The position numbers and the translations under genes are program-made. A stretch of 62,305 nucleotides of DNA. It comes from Actinomycetes bacterium (GTDB lineage: Bacteria > Actinomycetota > Actinomycetes > Actinomycetales > Microbacteriaceae). Location: positions 1 through 62,305 of the forward strand of contig JAEWJX010000059.1 of NCBI GenBank assembly GCA_023386365.1. The letters are read 5' to 3'. This document shows, one piece after another, positions 25,382 to 34,102 of this stretch (its first letter is position 1; every line of letters begins with the position of its first letter). The notes below the pieces were generated by a model, which saw only the letters and a program-made list of their open reading frames with translations, searched no databases and had not been told where the DNA came from.

Positions 25382-26545
25382 CTACCCGCGAGGGAGCGTC
25401 GCCCACACGCGGGCGCCGCCGAGGGGCGAGTCTTCGATGCCGATGCGCCCGCCGTGGGCTTCGACGATGCGACGGCAGGTGGCGAGGCCGATGCCGAGGC
25501 CCGGCACGCCATCCGCGGCGGCCCGTTCCATGAGGTCGAACACGCGCGTGCGCTGCTCGACCGGCACGCCGGGGCCGTTGTCGTCGACCGTGATGCGGGT
25601 GACGTCGCCCACCTCGGATGCGGTGATCTCGACACGCGGGCGACCACCGTCGACGCTGCTGAACTTGATCGCGTTCGCGACCAGGTTCTGCAGCAGGGCG
25701 CGCACCAGCGTGGGGTCCCCCGTGGCCGACGCATCGATGTCTACCGTCACATGCGCCGAAGTCTCACCGATCGCCGCGTCGAGGTCGTCGAGCACGGCCG
25801 CCACCACCGAGGTCAGGTCGAGCTCGTCACGCCGCGGGCTCGCGCCCCCGAGGCTGGCGTACTCGAGCAGGTCGGAGATCATCGCGTGCATGCGGCGGGC
25901 CGAGGCGTCGGCCCGCGCCAACCATCCGCGCACCTCCGGGTCCAGTTCGGGGCTCGACGCGGCCAACTCTACGAACCCGGCGACGGCGGTGAGCGGGTTG
26001 CGCAGGTCGTGACCGATCTGGCCGGCGAACGACTCCAGCTGCTCGTTCGAGTGGCGCAGTTCGCGCGCCACCCGCCGGAGCTCGAGCGCGTCGACCACCT
26101 GCTCCGCCAGCACCGTCAGCCCGCGGGCATGTTCGGGTGTCAGCTCACCGACGACGTCGTCGAACACGCACAGGGTGCCGATCGGGATGCCGTCGGGCGT
26201 CACCAGGGGGCTGGATGCGTAGAACCGCACGTCGCCGATCTCGCCCGTCACGAACGGGTTCGTCGCGAAACGCTCGTCGAGTCGCGCATCCGACACCACC
26301 ACCTGCTCGGCGCGCTGGAACACGGCGGCGCACATCGAGTCCTCGCGGCTGCACACCGACGCCTCGAAACCGACCGCAGCCACCTGGTGCTGCCAACGGT
26401 CGTCGATGATGTTGATCACCGCGGTGGGCACGTCGCACAACGTTGCGGCCAGCCACACGAGACCGTCGAGGTCGGAGGTGGGTGCGGTGAGCACCCCGTA
26501 GTCGTCGATCACCTCTCGGCGCACCGTGTCTTGCAGCGTCGTCAT
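25382..26545 (-). CDS. Cytoplasmic GAF-domain histidine kinase
   Basis: The 387-residue kinase has a GAF domain (about residues 25-155), a dimerisation helix with phospho-accepting His179 ('GQIGHDLRNPL') and an HATPase domain. The latter has the N box 'LLQNLVANAIKF', G1 'DDNGPGVP' and G2 'GLGIGLATC'. There is no membrane segment, so it senses a cytoplasmic ligand or redox/light state; the GAF domain has several Cys. No response regulator gene is adjacent, making it an orphan. GGGAGG lies 5-6 nt before the ATG, and a GATAAAAT upstream could hold the -10 element. Confidence 0.9.
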   Translation of the reverse strand: MTTLQDTVRREVIDDYGVLTAPTSDLDGLVWLAATLCDVPTAVINIIDDRWQHQVAAVGFEASVCSREDSMCAAVFQRAEQVVVSDARLDERFATNPFVTGEIGDVRFYASSPLVTPDGIPIGTLCVFDDVVGELTPEHARGLTVLAEQVVDALELRRVARELRHSNEQLESFAGQIGHDLRNPLTAVAGFVELAASSPELDPEVRGWLARADASARRMHAMISDLLEYASLGGASPRRDELDLTSVVAAVLDDLDAAIGETSAHVTVDIDASATGDPTLVRALLQNLVANAIKFSSVDGGRPRVEITASEVGDVTRITVDDNGPGVPVEQRTRVFDLMERAAADGVPGLGIGLATCRRIVEAHGGRIGIEDSPLGGARVWATLPRG

Positions 26546-26579
26546 GTGACCTCCCCCGACCTCCGATTTTATCGGTCGA

Positions 26580-26867
26580 TCAGTCCACGAGGTCGCCGTC
26601 CTCGGCGCTGACCAGTTCGATGATCGGCGCGAAGAACGCCGCGATCTCGGGACTGTTCGCTCCCTTCTCGGCGGATGCGGCGCGGTCGCCCGCCGACGCC
26701 CACAGCACCACATCGAGCCATTCGTCGTCGGCGAGGCGCACCAGGTCGGCGCGCACGAAACCGACGCGGTCGTCGCGGAACGACTGCAGCATGCCGGGCC
26801 GCGCAGCCAGCAGCTCGTCGGCGGCGCCGGGCCGTGTGCGGAAGCGGGTCAACTCGACAGTCGTCAT
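26580..26867 (-). CDS. Antibiotic biosynthesis monooxygenase-like protein
   Basis: The 95-residue protein reads 'VELTRFRTRPGAADELLAARPGML' (in part) and 'WLDVVLWASAGDRAASAEKG', a ferredoxin-like fold of the ABM type. CACCGT precedes the ATG by 6 nt. It lies upstream of the histidine kinase gene on the same strand with 34 nt between, so they might be co-transcribed, but the kinase has its own ribosome-binding site and a possible promoter. The substrate is unknown. Confidence 0.7.
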   Translation of the reverse strand: MTTVELTRFRTRPGAADELLAARPGMLQSFRDDRVGFVRADLVRLADDEWLDVVLWASAGDRAASAEKGANSPEIAAFFAPIIELVSAEDGDLVD

Positions 26868-26920
26868 GCGACCACGGTGCCCCACACCACCGACGGCGGC
26901 ACACGACTGACGCTGCTGGT

Positions 26921-28285
26921 CTACCCCAGCTCACCCGGATGCGTGAGGCGCCACCACGCGTCCGGCTGCTCGATGGTGGCGTCCAGCACGATCGGTACGG
27001 TGACGGTGCTGGTGCCGGCGCTCCAGGTGACGGTGCCCACGCGCTCCCCCGCGGTGCCGGTGCGCAGCGCGGTCGTCTCCATGTCGACCTCGATCGGCGT
27101 ATCCGACCAGGTGAACACGGAGGCGTCGTCGGCGAGCACCATCTGGGCGCTCTCGCCCCACGCCGTTGTGTAGGTGCCGAGCACGTCACCCTTGTCCGCC
27201 ACCCGCACGTCATGGAATCCGGCCCGGATGCTCTCCAGCAGCGCCAGCACGTCGCGCCCCACGGTGGCCCGCGAGAACCCGCCCATCACCACGCCGGTCA
27301 CCTCCAGCGGGTGCCCGATCCCCACCTCCAGCGACGCCGAGTACAGCAGGTTGGTGCCGTCTTCGCCGAGGGTGCCGGTCTTGATGCCCCGGATGCCGTC
27401 CTTGCCGAGCAGGTTGTTGGTGTTCGACTGCGGGTTGAGCCCGGGCACGTCCAGCGCCTGCATGCCGACGATCTGCGCCACCGTCGGGTTCGCCATCGCG
27501 ATCCTGCCGAGGGCGATGAGGTCGGCCGGTGTGCTGACGTTGCGCGGGCTGATGCCGGTCGGCTCGACCAGGCGAGTGCCGCTGAGACCGTTCGCTTCGA
27601 GCCAGTGCCGGGTGGCCGACAGGAACGCCTCCTGCGAGCCGAACGCCCAGGTGGTGACCGCCTCCGCGTAGTTGCACGCCGAGATCACCAGCATCGTCTC
27701 GAGGGCGTCGCGTTCCGTCATGGTGCCGCCGGTCGGCATGGCCGCGATCGACGCCCCCATCACGTAGTACTTGTCGTAGAGCGCGTGGTCGGTCTTGCTG
27801 AAGGTGATGGTCGGGCCGGCGTCGTCGGCCGAGGCGAGCGGCTTCTTCTCGAGGATGACGAGCGCACTGATCACCTTGCTGATGGATGCCATGGTGCGCT
27901 GCTCGCCGGGTGCCACGCCCGCCCAGATGCCCGCCGCATCCGGGCCGAAGTACTCCTCGCCGCCGGCGACGCTGATCGCCGAGGAGCCGTCGGGCGGCAA
28001 CGCGAGCTGCACGGCCGGCATCACCCGCGCCGCGGGTGGGGTGCTCGCGCCCTCCGGTGGGGCGAGCGGCGCCGTCAGCGCCCACCCGGTGTAGCCGCCC
28101 GCGATCGCCAGCACCACGACGAGCACGGTCGCCGTGACCAGCGCGCGACGGCGCCTGCGACGGCGGCGGATGCTCGGGTCTTCGGCCGGGGCCGGCGAAC
28201 GGAGTTCGGCCTGGCGGCTCTCGCCGTGCGCCATGAGTTCGGTGAGCTGCGCCACGCCATCCGACGGGTCGTGCTGGGAAGTCAA
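26921..28285 (-). CDS. D-alanyl-D-alanine carboxypeptidase (class C-like/DacA-type penicillin-binding protein)
   Basis: The 454-residue protein has a cytoplasmic Arg-rich tail, a single membrane helix (about residues 48-72) and an extracytoplasmic serine peptidase domain. The active-site SxxK is S134-K137 (SISK), SxN is 'ISACN' and KTG is 'GIKTGTLG'. It should trim the terminal D-Ala of peptidoglycan pentapeptides. The N-terminal extension before the helix (about 47 residues) is longer than in classic DacA and gives a type II membrane anchor. The TTG at 28285 follows GAGG by 6-7 nt. Confidence 0.9.
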   Translation of the reverse strand: MTSQHDPSDGVAQLTELMAHGESRQAELRSPAPAEDPSIRRRRRRRRALVTATVLVVVLAIAGGYTGWALTAPLAPPEGASTPPAARVMPAVQLALPPDGSSAISVAGGEEYFGPDAAGIWAGVAPGEQRTMASISKVISALVILEKKPLASADDAGPTITFSKTDHALYDKYYVMGASIAAMPTGGTMTERDALETMLVISACNYAEAVTTWAFGSQEAFLSATRHWLEANGLSGTRLVEPTGISPRNVSTPADLIALGRIAMANPTVAQIVGMQALDVPGLNPQSNTNNLLGKDGIRGIKTGTLGEDGTNLLYSASLEVGIGHPLEVTGVVMGGFSRATVGRDVLALLESIRAGFHDVRVADKGDVLGTYTTAWGESAQMVLADDASVFTWSDTPIEVDMETTALRTGTAGERVGTVTWSAGTSTVTVPIVLDATIEQPDAWWRLTHPGELG

Positions 28286-28373
28286 ACGGTGCCTCGATCG
28301 GGGTGGGTGACGTGGTGTCTCAGCCTGTCACCCGAAAGACCGGCCCGTCGTCCCCCGAGCGAGGGACTTTCAG

Positions 28374-28601
28374 TTACTGAGCGGCGGCACGGCGCGCGTT
28401 CATCGCGCCGCCGCGCACGATCAGGTACACGAGCACACCCAGGATCGGCAGCACCAGCATGAACAGCACCCAGAGGGCCTTCGCCCAGCCGTTCAGCGTG
28501 TGATCCCGGAAGACGTCGAGCACCGCCGTGATGAAGATGATCAGACACGTGACCACCACATAGAAGACGAGCATCCAGACGAAGACATCCCAGAGCGACA
28601 T
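28374..28601 (-). CDS. PLDc_N-type small membrane protein
   Basis: The 75-residue protein has two hydrophobic helices separated by 'DVFRDHTLNGWAKALWVLFM', the signature of the phospholipase-D N-terminal/cardiolipin-synthase-N membrane module found alone in many Actinobacteria. The function is unknown, possibly envelope-stress related. TAGCGT precedes the ATG by 6 nt. It is divergent from the carboxymuconolactone decarboxylase-like gene. Confidence 0.85.
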   Translation of the reverse strand: MSLWDVFVWMLVFYVVVTCLIIFITAVLDVFRDHTLNGWAKALWVLFMLVLPILGVLVYLIVRGGAMNARRAAAQ

Positions 28602-28742
28602 AACCCGACGCTACGGACACCCCCCGGACCGCACATCACACGGATCGTGTGAAGGGCCTCACCCACCTCTTTCATCCCATCGGCGTGACGCGCCGCGCGG
28701 CGAGAAGTCGTCAAATGGTTCTGCGCAGAGGCAGGAGGCGAC

Positions 28743-29066
28743 ATGGTCAGCAACTACACGCACCGGTTGCGCCGGCTGGCGCTCAACGCCACCGACCTGC
28801 TCGAGGAGGAACTCAACCTGCTCGATGCGCACGCCGACCACAAAGCCATCGCCCTCTCCCGCCTCGGTGCGCTCGTCGCCATCGGCGGCGCGGAGCCGTC
28901 CTTCGACGAATTGGTCGACTCGGCGATGAGCGCCGGCGCCTCCGCCGACGAGATGGTCGACGTGCTGATCGGACTGAGCCCCGTGATCGGGCTGCCGCGG
29001 GTGGTGGAGGCGGCCCCGAAGCTGGCCCTCGCTCTCGGGTACGACCTCGCCGACGACGTCAACTGA
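28743..29066 (+). CDS. Carboxymuconolactone decarboxylase-like (AhpD-type) protein
   Basis: The 107-residue all-helical protein contains 'DHKAIALSRLGALVAIGGAEPSF' (in part) and 'ADEMVDVLIGLSPVIGLPRVVEAA', as in the CMD/AhpD fold. It has no cysteine, so it cannot be an AhpD-type peroxidase with a CxxC pair. GCAGGAGGCGAC provides the ribosome-binding site. The stop codon lies at the start of a 13-bp tandem duplication (29064-29089). It converges with the LAL regulator. Confidence 0.78.
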   Translation: MVSNYTHRLRRLALNATDLLEEELNLLDAHADHKAIALSRLGALVAIGGAEPSFDELVDSAMSAGASADEMVDVLIGLSPVIGLPRVVEAAPKLALALGYDLADDVN

Positions 29067-29100
29067 CCCGCTCGGCTGACCCGCTCGGCGGGCCACCGCT

Positions 29101-31341
29101 TCAGTCGCCCAGCAGCCCCATCTGCATGGTGCGCTCCACGGCCTCCGCACGCGACGACACCCCGAGCTTGCGGTAGATCGAGCCCACCTCGGTGGCGACC
29201 GTGTTGCGCGAAATGAAAAGGCGCGCCCCGATCTCGGGCAACGTGAGGTGGGTCTGCAGGTACGGCAGCAGCCGCAACTCGGCCGGGGTCAGGGGCGAGC
29301 CTCCCGATCCGCCCGCCCCCTTCGCCGTCATCGCCCGGAACTCCTCGAACTCCGTCACCAGCACGCCGAGCAGCGGGCGGTGGATGAGCACATCGTCGAT
29401 CTCGTGCATCAGGTGGTGCGCGGATGCGTGGTCGCCCATCGCCCAGTAAGTGCGAGCGAGGGTGAGCCGCACGCGCACCGCGAACGCCGGAAGCGCGTAG
29501 GTGCACACCGGGCGGGCACGCATCGCGCGTGTGAGTTCCCGTTCCAGAGCCTGCTTGTCGCCGCGGTGCAGCGCGTGGCGTGCCGCCGCCGCGAACGTCA
29601 CCGCCGCCATCGCGTAGTCGTGGAGGTGCTTGCGCTCGATGGAGGCGAGCGACGCCTCCAGCTGCGCCATCGCCTGACCCCAGCGGCCCGCATCCATGGC
29701 GATGATGGCGCGCTCCGCCTCCGCCAGCACCTGGCCGCCCGTGTTGCCGGCGATGGCCGCCGCCTGGGAGGCCTCCGCGAACAGCTCGTCGGCGCGTTCC
29801 ACCTGGCCGAGGAGCAGGTGCGTCTCGGCGGCCACATTGAGGGCCTGATCGCGCCAACTGCTCCACGATGGCTCCTCCGCAAGCGAGCGCTCCGCATCTT
29901 TCAGCGCCCGTTCGGGGCCGCGGGCGCACATGATGGCGCGCAGCATCGCCCGACCCGACTCAAACGACGCCGACCCGTCGAACGGCACCCCGTCGAACTC
30001 CGCGCCTTCAGCGAGAGCGGCCCAGCGTTCCGCCTGCTCGGGGCATCCGGCGATCAGCGTGATCCATCCGGCCACCACGGCGAGCGGCGGATGCTCGTCC
30101 ACCACCGTGGGTCCCAGGTCGTCGATCCACCGCTGCACCACGTCGATCTGGCCGGCACGGTAGGTGGGCATCGCCAGTTCGGCGACCATGCGGATGCACC
30201 GCTCGCGATCGGGGGTGGCCATCAGGTGGTCGACGGCGAGCGCCGCCGCCCCGTGCACCTCGTACCAGTCGGCGGCGCGGGTGTGCAGGGTGGCGACGAG
30301 CTCCGGCTCGACGCGTTCCAGCTCCCCCAGCAGGAACTCGCGGAACAGCGGGTGGTAGCGGTACCACTGGCGGCGGCGGTCGAGGGGGATGAGGAACACG
30401 TTCGTCGCGTCAAGCTCGCGCAACTGCGTGCCCGCCGTGAGGTCGCCGGTGACCGCGTCGCAGAGGGATGCGGTGAACCGGTCGAGGATGGCGGTGCGCC
30501 GCAGGAACGCCTGCACCTCTGGAGTGGTGGAGGCGAGCGACTCCCGGTACAGGTAGTCGGCCACGTAGCGGTCGTCGCCGGTGATCGTCGTCGCGGGGTC
30601 GTCGCTGTCGCGTGCGATGACCGCGGCGAGGTGGATGCCGACCGCCCAGCCTTCGGTGCGTTCGACCACCGCATCCGCCAGCTCCGGGGTGAGGTGCACC
30701 TGCGCCTCGGCGAAGATCTGCCGGGTGGCGTCGGCCCCGAACGCCAGGTCGGTGGCGCCCAGCTCGAGCGTCTGATCTTCGGCTCGGAGCCGCGGGATGT
30801 GCGGCTGCTCGGAGCGACTCGCGGCCACGAACTGCGACCCCTCCGGCACGCCGGCGATGATGACGCTCAGCACGTCCTCCGACGCCCCGGAGCGGATCTG
30901 GTGCAGGTCGTCGAGCATGATCACGAACGGGGTCTCGCTGGAACGCAGCACGGATGCGAGTCGCGGTGCGGACCGGCTGAGCACGCCGGTGGCGTTGCCG
31001 CGCATCCGGATGGCGGGTCCGGTGTCCGCTCCGGTCGCCCGGGCGTAGCCGCTGGCGATGAGCGAGAGCAACGTGCCCGGGTCGTCGTCGAGCCGGTCGA
31101 GCGACACCCAGATCACCGGCCTGGTCTCCTCCTCGGCCCACTGCGCCAGAAAGCTCGACTTGCCGTAGCCCGCGGGGGCCGAGACGGCCACCACCCGACG
31201 TCCGCACTCCCGGGCTTTCCGCACCAGGTCAGCACGGCTCACGAAGCCCTCCCTCGCTGGGGGCACCGCCAGTTTGGTGGCAAGCAAGAACTCGTCGAGA
31301 CCGATCGAGCTCTTGGCTGCGACCCGAGATACCTCGGTCAC
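29101..31341 (-). CDS. LuxR-family LAL (MalT-like) transcriptional regulator
   Basis: The 746-residue regulator starts with a STAND-type NTPase: Walker A 'APAGYGKSSF' and a 'FVIMLDDLHQI' Walker B. Helical repeats follow from about residue 330, and it ends in a LuxR helix-turn-helix ('LTLPEIGARLFISRNTVATEVGSIYRKLG', in part). Such proteins activate a promoter once an effector and ATP bind. The GTG at 31341 is preferred over the TTG at 31347 because TAAGCT ends 6 nt before it. The DUF7144 membrane gene diverges from it across 159 bp and is the natural target candidate. Confidence 0.9.
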   Translation of the reverse strand: MTEVSRVAAKSSIGLDEFLLATKLAVPPAREGFVSRADLVRKARECGRRVVAVSAPAGYGKSSFLAQWAEEETRPVIWVSLDRLDDDPGTLLSLIASGYARATGADTGPAIRMRGNATGVLSRSAPRLASVLRSSETPFVIMLDDLHQIRSGASEDVLSVIIAGVPEGSQFVAASRSEQPHIPRLRAEDQTLELGATDLAFGADATRQIFAEAQVHLTPELADAVVERTEGWAVGIHLAAVIARDSDDPATTITGDDRYVADYLYRESLASTTPEVQAFLRRTAILDRFTASLCDAVTGDLTAGTQLRELDATNVFLIPLDRRRQWYRYHPLFREFLLGELERVEPELVATLHTRAADWYEVHGAAALAVDHLMATPDRERCIRMVAELAMPTYRAGQIDVVQRWIDDLGPTVVDEHPPLAVVAGWITLIAGCPEQAERWAALAEGAEFDGVPFDGSASFESGRAMLRAIMCARGPERALKDAERSLAEEPSWSSWRDQALNVAAETHLLLGQVERADELFAEASQAAAIAGNTGGQVLAEAERAIIAMDAGRWGQAMAQLEASLASIERKHLHDYAMAAVTFAAAARHALHRGDKQALERELTRAMRARPVCTYALPAFAVRVRLTLARTYWAMGDHASAHHLMHEIDDVLIHRPLLGVLVTEFEEFRAMTAKGAGGSGGSPLTPAELRLLPYLQTHLTLPEIGARLFISRNTVATEVGSIYRKLGVSSRAEAVERTMQMGLLGD

Positions 31342-31500
31342 GAGCAAAGCTTATGGCTGAGGCCGGGTGCCGCAACAGGTTGTTCTATCCCTCGCGTGTG
31401 TCCCCCGCGGAATCATGCCATCCGTGTGATGCGACACCCTGCCACCGCCGCGACCCTGGTGCCGGTACTCCCTCGTCGACGACCAAGAACTGGAGACATC

Positions 31501-31908
31501 ATGAGCACCGTCAAAGAAACAAGCGGCTGGGTCGGGTGGATCGGATTCGCCGGATTCATCCTCATCCTGAACGGCGTCTTCAGCGCGGTGCAGGGCCTCG
31601 CCGCCCTGATCGGCACCGACGTCTACTACGTCATCACCAGCGGCACGCTCTACCTGTTCGACATCACCACGTGGGGCTGGTGGAACCTGATCCTGGGCGT
31701 GATCCTGGTACTCGTGGGCATCGCCCTGCTGACGGGGGCCGGATGGGCGCGCGTCGTCGCCGTGATCCTCGCCAGCCTCAGCGCCGTCGGGCAGCTGTTG
31801 CTGCTGCCGGCACAGCCCTGGTGGGCGGTCATCGTGATCGCGGTCGACATCCTCGTGATCTACGCCATCACGGCGCACGGCCGCGAGATCGCGGCGGACA
31901 AGTCGTAG
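31501..31908 (+). CDS. DUF7144-type membrane protein
   Basis: The 135-residue protein has four helices and the opening 'SGWVGWIGFAGFILILNGVFSAVQGLAAL' (in part) of the small actinobacterial DUF7144 membrane family. The function is unknown. TGGAGAC lies about 5 nt before the ATG. The gene follows the divergent LAL regulator and ends at a hairpin (31919-31975). Confidence 0.82.
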   Translation: MSTVKETSGWVGWIGFAGFILILNGVFSAVQGLAALIGTDVYYVITSGTLYLFDITTWGWWNLILGVILVLVGIALLTGAGWARVVAVILASLSAVGQLLLLPAQPWWAVIVIAVDILVIYAITAHGREIAADKS

Positions 31909-31918
31909 GAGTCCTCCT

Positions 31919-31975
31919 CGAGACGGCGGCAACGACGCATCCGGCGGATGCGATCGGGTCGTTGCTGCCGTCTCG
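31919..31975. terminator. Hairpin between convergent genes
   Basis: CGAGACGGCGGCAACGAC (31919-31936) pairs with GTCGTTGCTGCCGTCTCG (31958-31975) with one G-T wobble. The loop contains a smaller GCATCCG/CGGATGC stem. It lies between the DUF7144 gene and the DUF1801 gene and could end transcription from both sides. Confidence 0.75.
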
Positions 31976-31989
31976 TTCGCGTGCGGATG

Positions 31990-32376
31990 TCAGCGCAGGC
32001 GGTTGACGCCCTCGACGACCAGGGCCCGCAGTTCGGGGCGGGCCACATCATCGAGCGTGCGCACCTTCACGTGGCGCATCTTCGCGCCGGTGCCTTCGAG
32101 CAGACCGGCGGGATCGGGCAGTTGCGCACCCAGGTAGAACCCGAACACGAGATGCTTGCTGAACGGGGCGAGCCAGGTGAACTGCTCCGTCATCTTCTTC
32201 GGGCCGACACCGTATCCGGCGGTTCCCTGATCCGCCCACACCACCTCGACCGTCTCCGGGTAGACGTCGAACACGAGCGCGCGGGCCGCAAGCGCCACCT
32301 CGAGCAGCGCCGGCGACTTCTCCGCCGCCATCGCCGCGAACGGCGCAGCACCGGATGCGATCACTCCAGCTCCCAT
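31990..32376 (-). CDS. DUF1801 protein
   Basis: The 128-residue protein matches DUF1801 (YdhG/CyaY-like fold): 'LVFDVYPETVEVVWADQGTAGYG' (in part), 'MTEQFTWLAPFSKHLVFGFYLGA' (in part) and 'MRHVKVRTLDDVARPELRALV'. The function is unknown. TAGCCT lies 7 nt before the ATG. It is 10 nt downstream of the acetyltransferase gene and may be co-transcribed with it. Confidence 0.85.
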   Translation of the reverse strand: MGAGVIASGAAPFAAMAAEKSPALLEVALAARALVFDVYPETVEVVWADQGTAGYGVGPKKMTEQFTWLAPFSKHLVFGFYLGAQLPDPAGLLEGTGAKMRHVKVRTLDDVARPELRALVVEGVNRLR

Positions 32377-32386
32377 GCCCGGCAGG

Positions 32387-32992
32387 CTACCCCGAGGCGC
32401 GAGTCCGGAGATCGTCGTCGGTGACCTCGCGGATGACGCGCGCCGGCGACCCGACGGCGACCGACATCGGCGGCACGTCGCGCGTCACCACGCTGCCTGC
32501 GCCGATCACCGAGCCGAAGCCGATCCGCACGCCCGGCAGCACCACTGCGTTCGAGCCGATCCACACTCGGTCCTCGATGACGATCGGCTCCGAGAACCGG
32601 GTGAAGTCGACCCGCTGGGCGGGGTGGATCGGGTGGCCGGTCGTCGTGAGCGTGACGCTCGGGGCGATCATCACGCCGTCGCCGATCCGGATCTCGACAT
32701 CGTCGACGAAGGTCAGGTTCACGTTGCCGAAGAAGTCGTCACCGATGTGAACGTTGCTGCCGAACCCGGCATGGAACGGCGAGAACAGCACAGGCCGTGC
32801 GCCCACCGAGCCGAGGATCGACCGAAGGAGCTCCTCGCGCCGCGTCCAGTTCGACGGCAGCGTCTGGTTGTACTCGAAGATCAGGTCGGCGCGGCGCCCG
32901 GGCGAGAGGAACGCCGCCTCCGTCTCGGTGTAGAGCAGGCCGCGGGCGATACGATCCAAGACCTCGCGCTCGGCATCGCTGTGCTCGCTCAT
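32387..32992 (-). CDS. Sugar O-acetyltransferase (maltose/galactoside acetyltransferase type)
   Basis: The 201-residue left-handed beta-helix protein has the N-terminal mac domain ('EREVLDRIARGLLYTETEAAF') and hexapeptide repeats. It ends with 'VWIGSNAVVLPGVRIGFGSVIGAGSVVTRDVPP' (abbreviated). The catalytic His is in 'TLTTTGHPIHPAQR'. It should transfer acetyl from acetyl-CoA to a sugar hydroxyl. CATACT precedes the ATG by 7 nt. Confidence 0.9.
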   Translation of the reverse strand: MSEHSDAEREVLDRIARGLLYTETEAAFLSPGRRADLIFEYNQTLPSNWTRREELLRSILGSVGARPVLFSPFHAGFGSNVHIGDDFFGNVNLTFVDDVEIRIGDGVMIAPSVTLTTTGHPIHPAQRVDFTRFSEPIVIEDRVWIGSNAVVLPGVRIGFGSVIGAGSVVTRDVPPMSVAVGSPARVIREVTDDDLRTRASG

Positions 32993-33012
32993 GCGGAACA
33001 GTATGCCCGCCA

Positions 33013-33039
33013 CTTGATGGCGGCGAGGCGGCGGTCCCA
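33013..33039 (-). pseudogene. Remnant of an ArsR-family gene 3' end
   Basis: These 27 bases are identical to 35155-35181, the codons for WDRRLAAIK near the C-terminus of the intact ArsR gene at 35134-35448. Here they lie outside any gene, 13 nt upstream of the CATACT promoter element of the acetyltransferase gene. The sequence on both sides does not continue the homology, so only this scrap of a second copy remains. Confidence 0.6.
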
Positions 33040-33102
33040 CTAGCTCTATCCCACCGTGCGGCGCGCCCACATCGCGCGTCACACCGGGAGCATGATGGGC
33101 GC

Positions 33103-34014
33103 GTGGCCGTAGTCATTGCCTTCGTCGCCAACATCGCGGTCGCGATCGCGAAGACGGCAGCTGCACTCCTCACGGGTTCCGCCTCGCTTGTCGCCGAGGC
33201 CCTGCACAGTTGGGCAGACGCCGGCAACGAGATCTTCCTGCTGATCGCGGAACGCTCGGGTCGCCGTAGCCGCGATCGCGCTCATCCTCTCGGCTACGGC
33301 CGCGACGTGTACTTCTGGTCGCTCTTCGCGGCATTCGGGCTGTTCACGGTCGGGGCCGTGCTGTCGATCCTGACGGGCGTGCGCGAACTGCTGGATCCCG
33401 AGCCGGTCACGGACTACGGCATCGGCTACTTGGTACTCGGCATCGCCGTGGTACTCGAAGGCATCTCGCTCACGCAGTCGGTGCGGCAGGTGCGGCGCGA
33501 CTCGGCGGCGCTCGACCGCCAGCCCGTCGACTACGTGTTGAACGGTTCGGACGCCACCCTTCGTGCGGTGGTCTTCGAAGACGTAGCCGCGCTCATCGGC
33601 CTCGCGATCGCAGCCTCGGCGCTCGGGCTGCACCAGGCGACCGGGCTGCCGCTCTTCGACGGGCTCGGATCGATCCTCATCGGCGTGCTGCTGGCGATCG
33701 TGGCGGTTGTGCTCATCCAACGCAACCGTCGGTTCTTGGTGGGCGCGGTACCCCCGGATTCGGTGTGGCGCGAGATTACCCGGCGGCTGCTGCTGCATCC
33801 GGAGATCTCGCGCCTCACCTTTCTGCACCTCGAGTTCGTGGGGCCTGGCCGCCTTCTGCTGATCGCCGCGGTCGATCTCGTCGATGACGACATCGAATCG
33901 GTGGTGGCGGTGCGGCTGCGTCGACTCTCGAGCGAACTGCAACGCGAGGAGCACATCGCGGTGGCGGCCCTTACTCTCGCGCTGCCTGACGAGCCATCGC
34001 TCGAGGTGGGCTGA
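33103..34014 (+). CDS. Cation diffusion facilitator family transporter
   Basis: The 303-residue protein has six membrane helices and the metal-site motifs of CDF proteins: 'ALHSWADAGNE' in helix 2 (His and Asp ligands) and 'VVFEDVAALIG' in helix 5. A cytoplasmic C-terminal domain follows. It exports divalent metals such as zinc or iron in exchange for protons. The GTG at 33103 is supported by CATGAT 6 nt before it. Its start lies only 111 bp from the acetyltransferase start, and the ArsR remnant sits between. Confidence 0.87.
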   Translation: MAVVIAFVANIAVAIAKTAAALLTGSASLVAEALHSWADAGNEIFLLIAERSGRRSRDRAHPLGYGRDVYFWSLFAAFGLFTVGAVLSILTGVRELLDPEPVTDYGIGYLVLGIAVVLEGISLTQSVRQVRRDSAALDRQPVDYVLNGSDATLRAVVFEDVAALIGLAIAASALGLHQATGLPLFDGLGSILIGVLLAIVAVVLIQRNRRFLVGAVPPDSVWREITRRLLLHPEISRLTFLHLEFVGPGRLLLIAAVDLVDDDIESVVAVRLRRLSSELQREEHIAVAALTLALPDEPSLEVG

Positions 34015-34102
34015 CGCCTGACGGATTTGGCCCTTCCCGGAGAAAAGATCAAGGAATAGACTCCGGCCACGCCTCCCAGCGTGATCTCAAGGAAGAGAAC
34101 TC

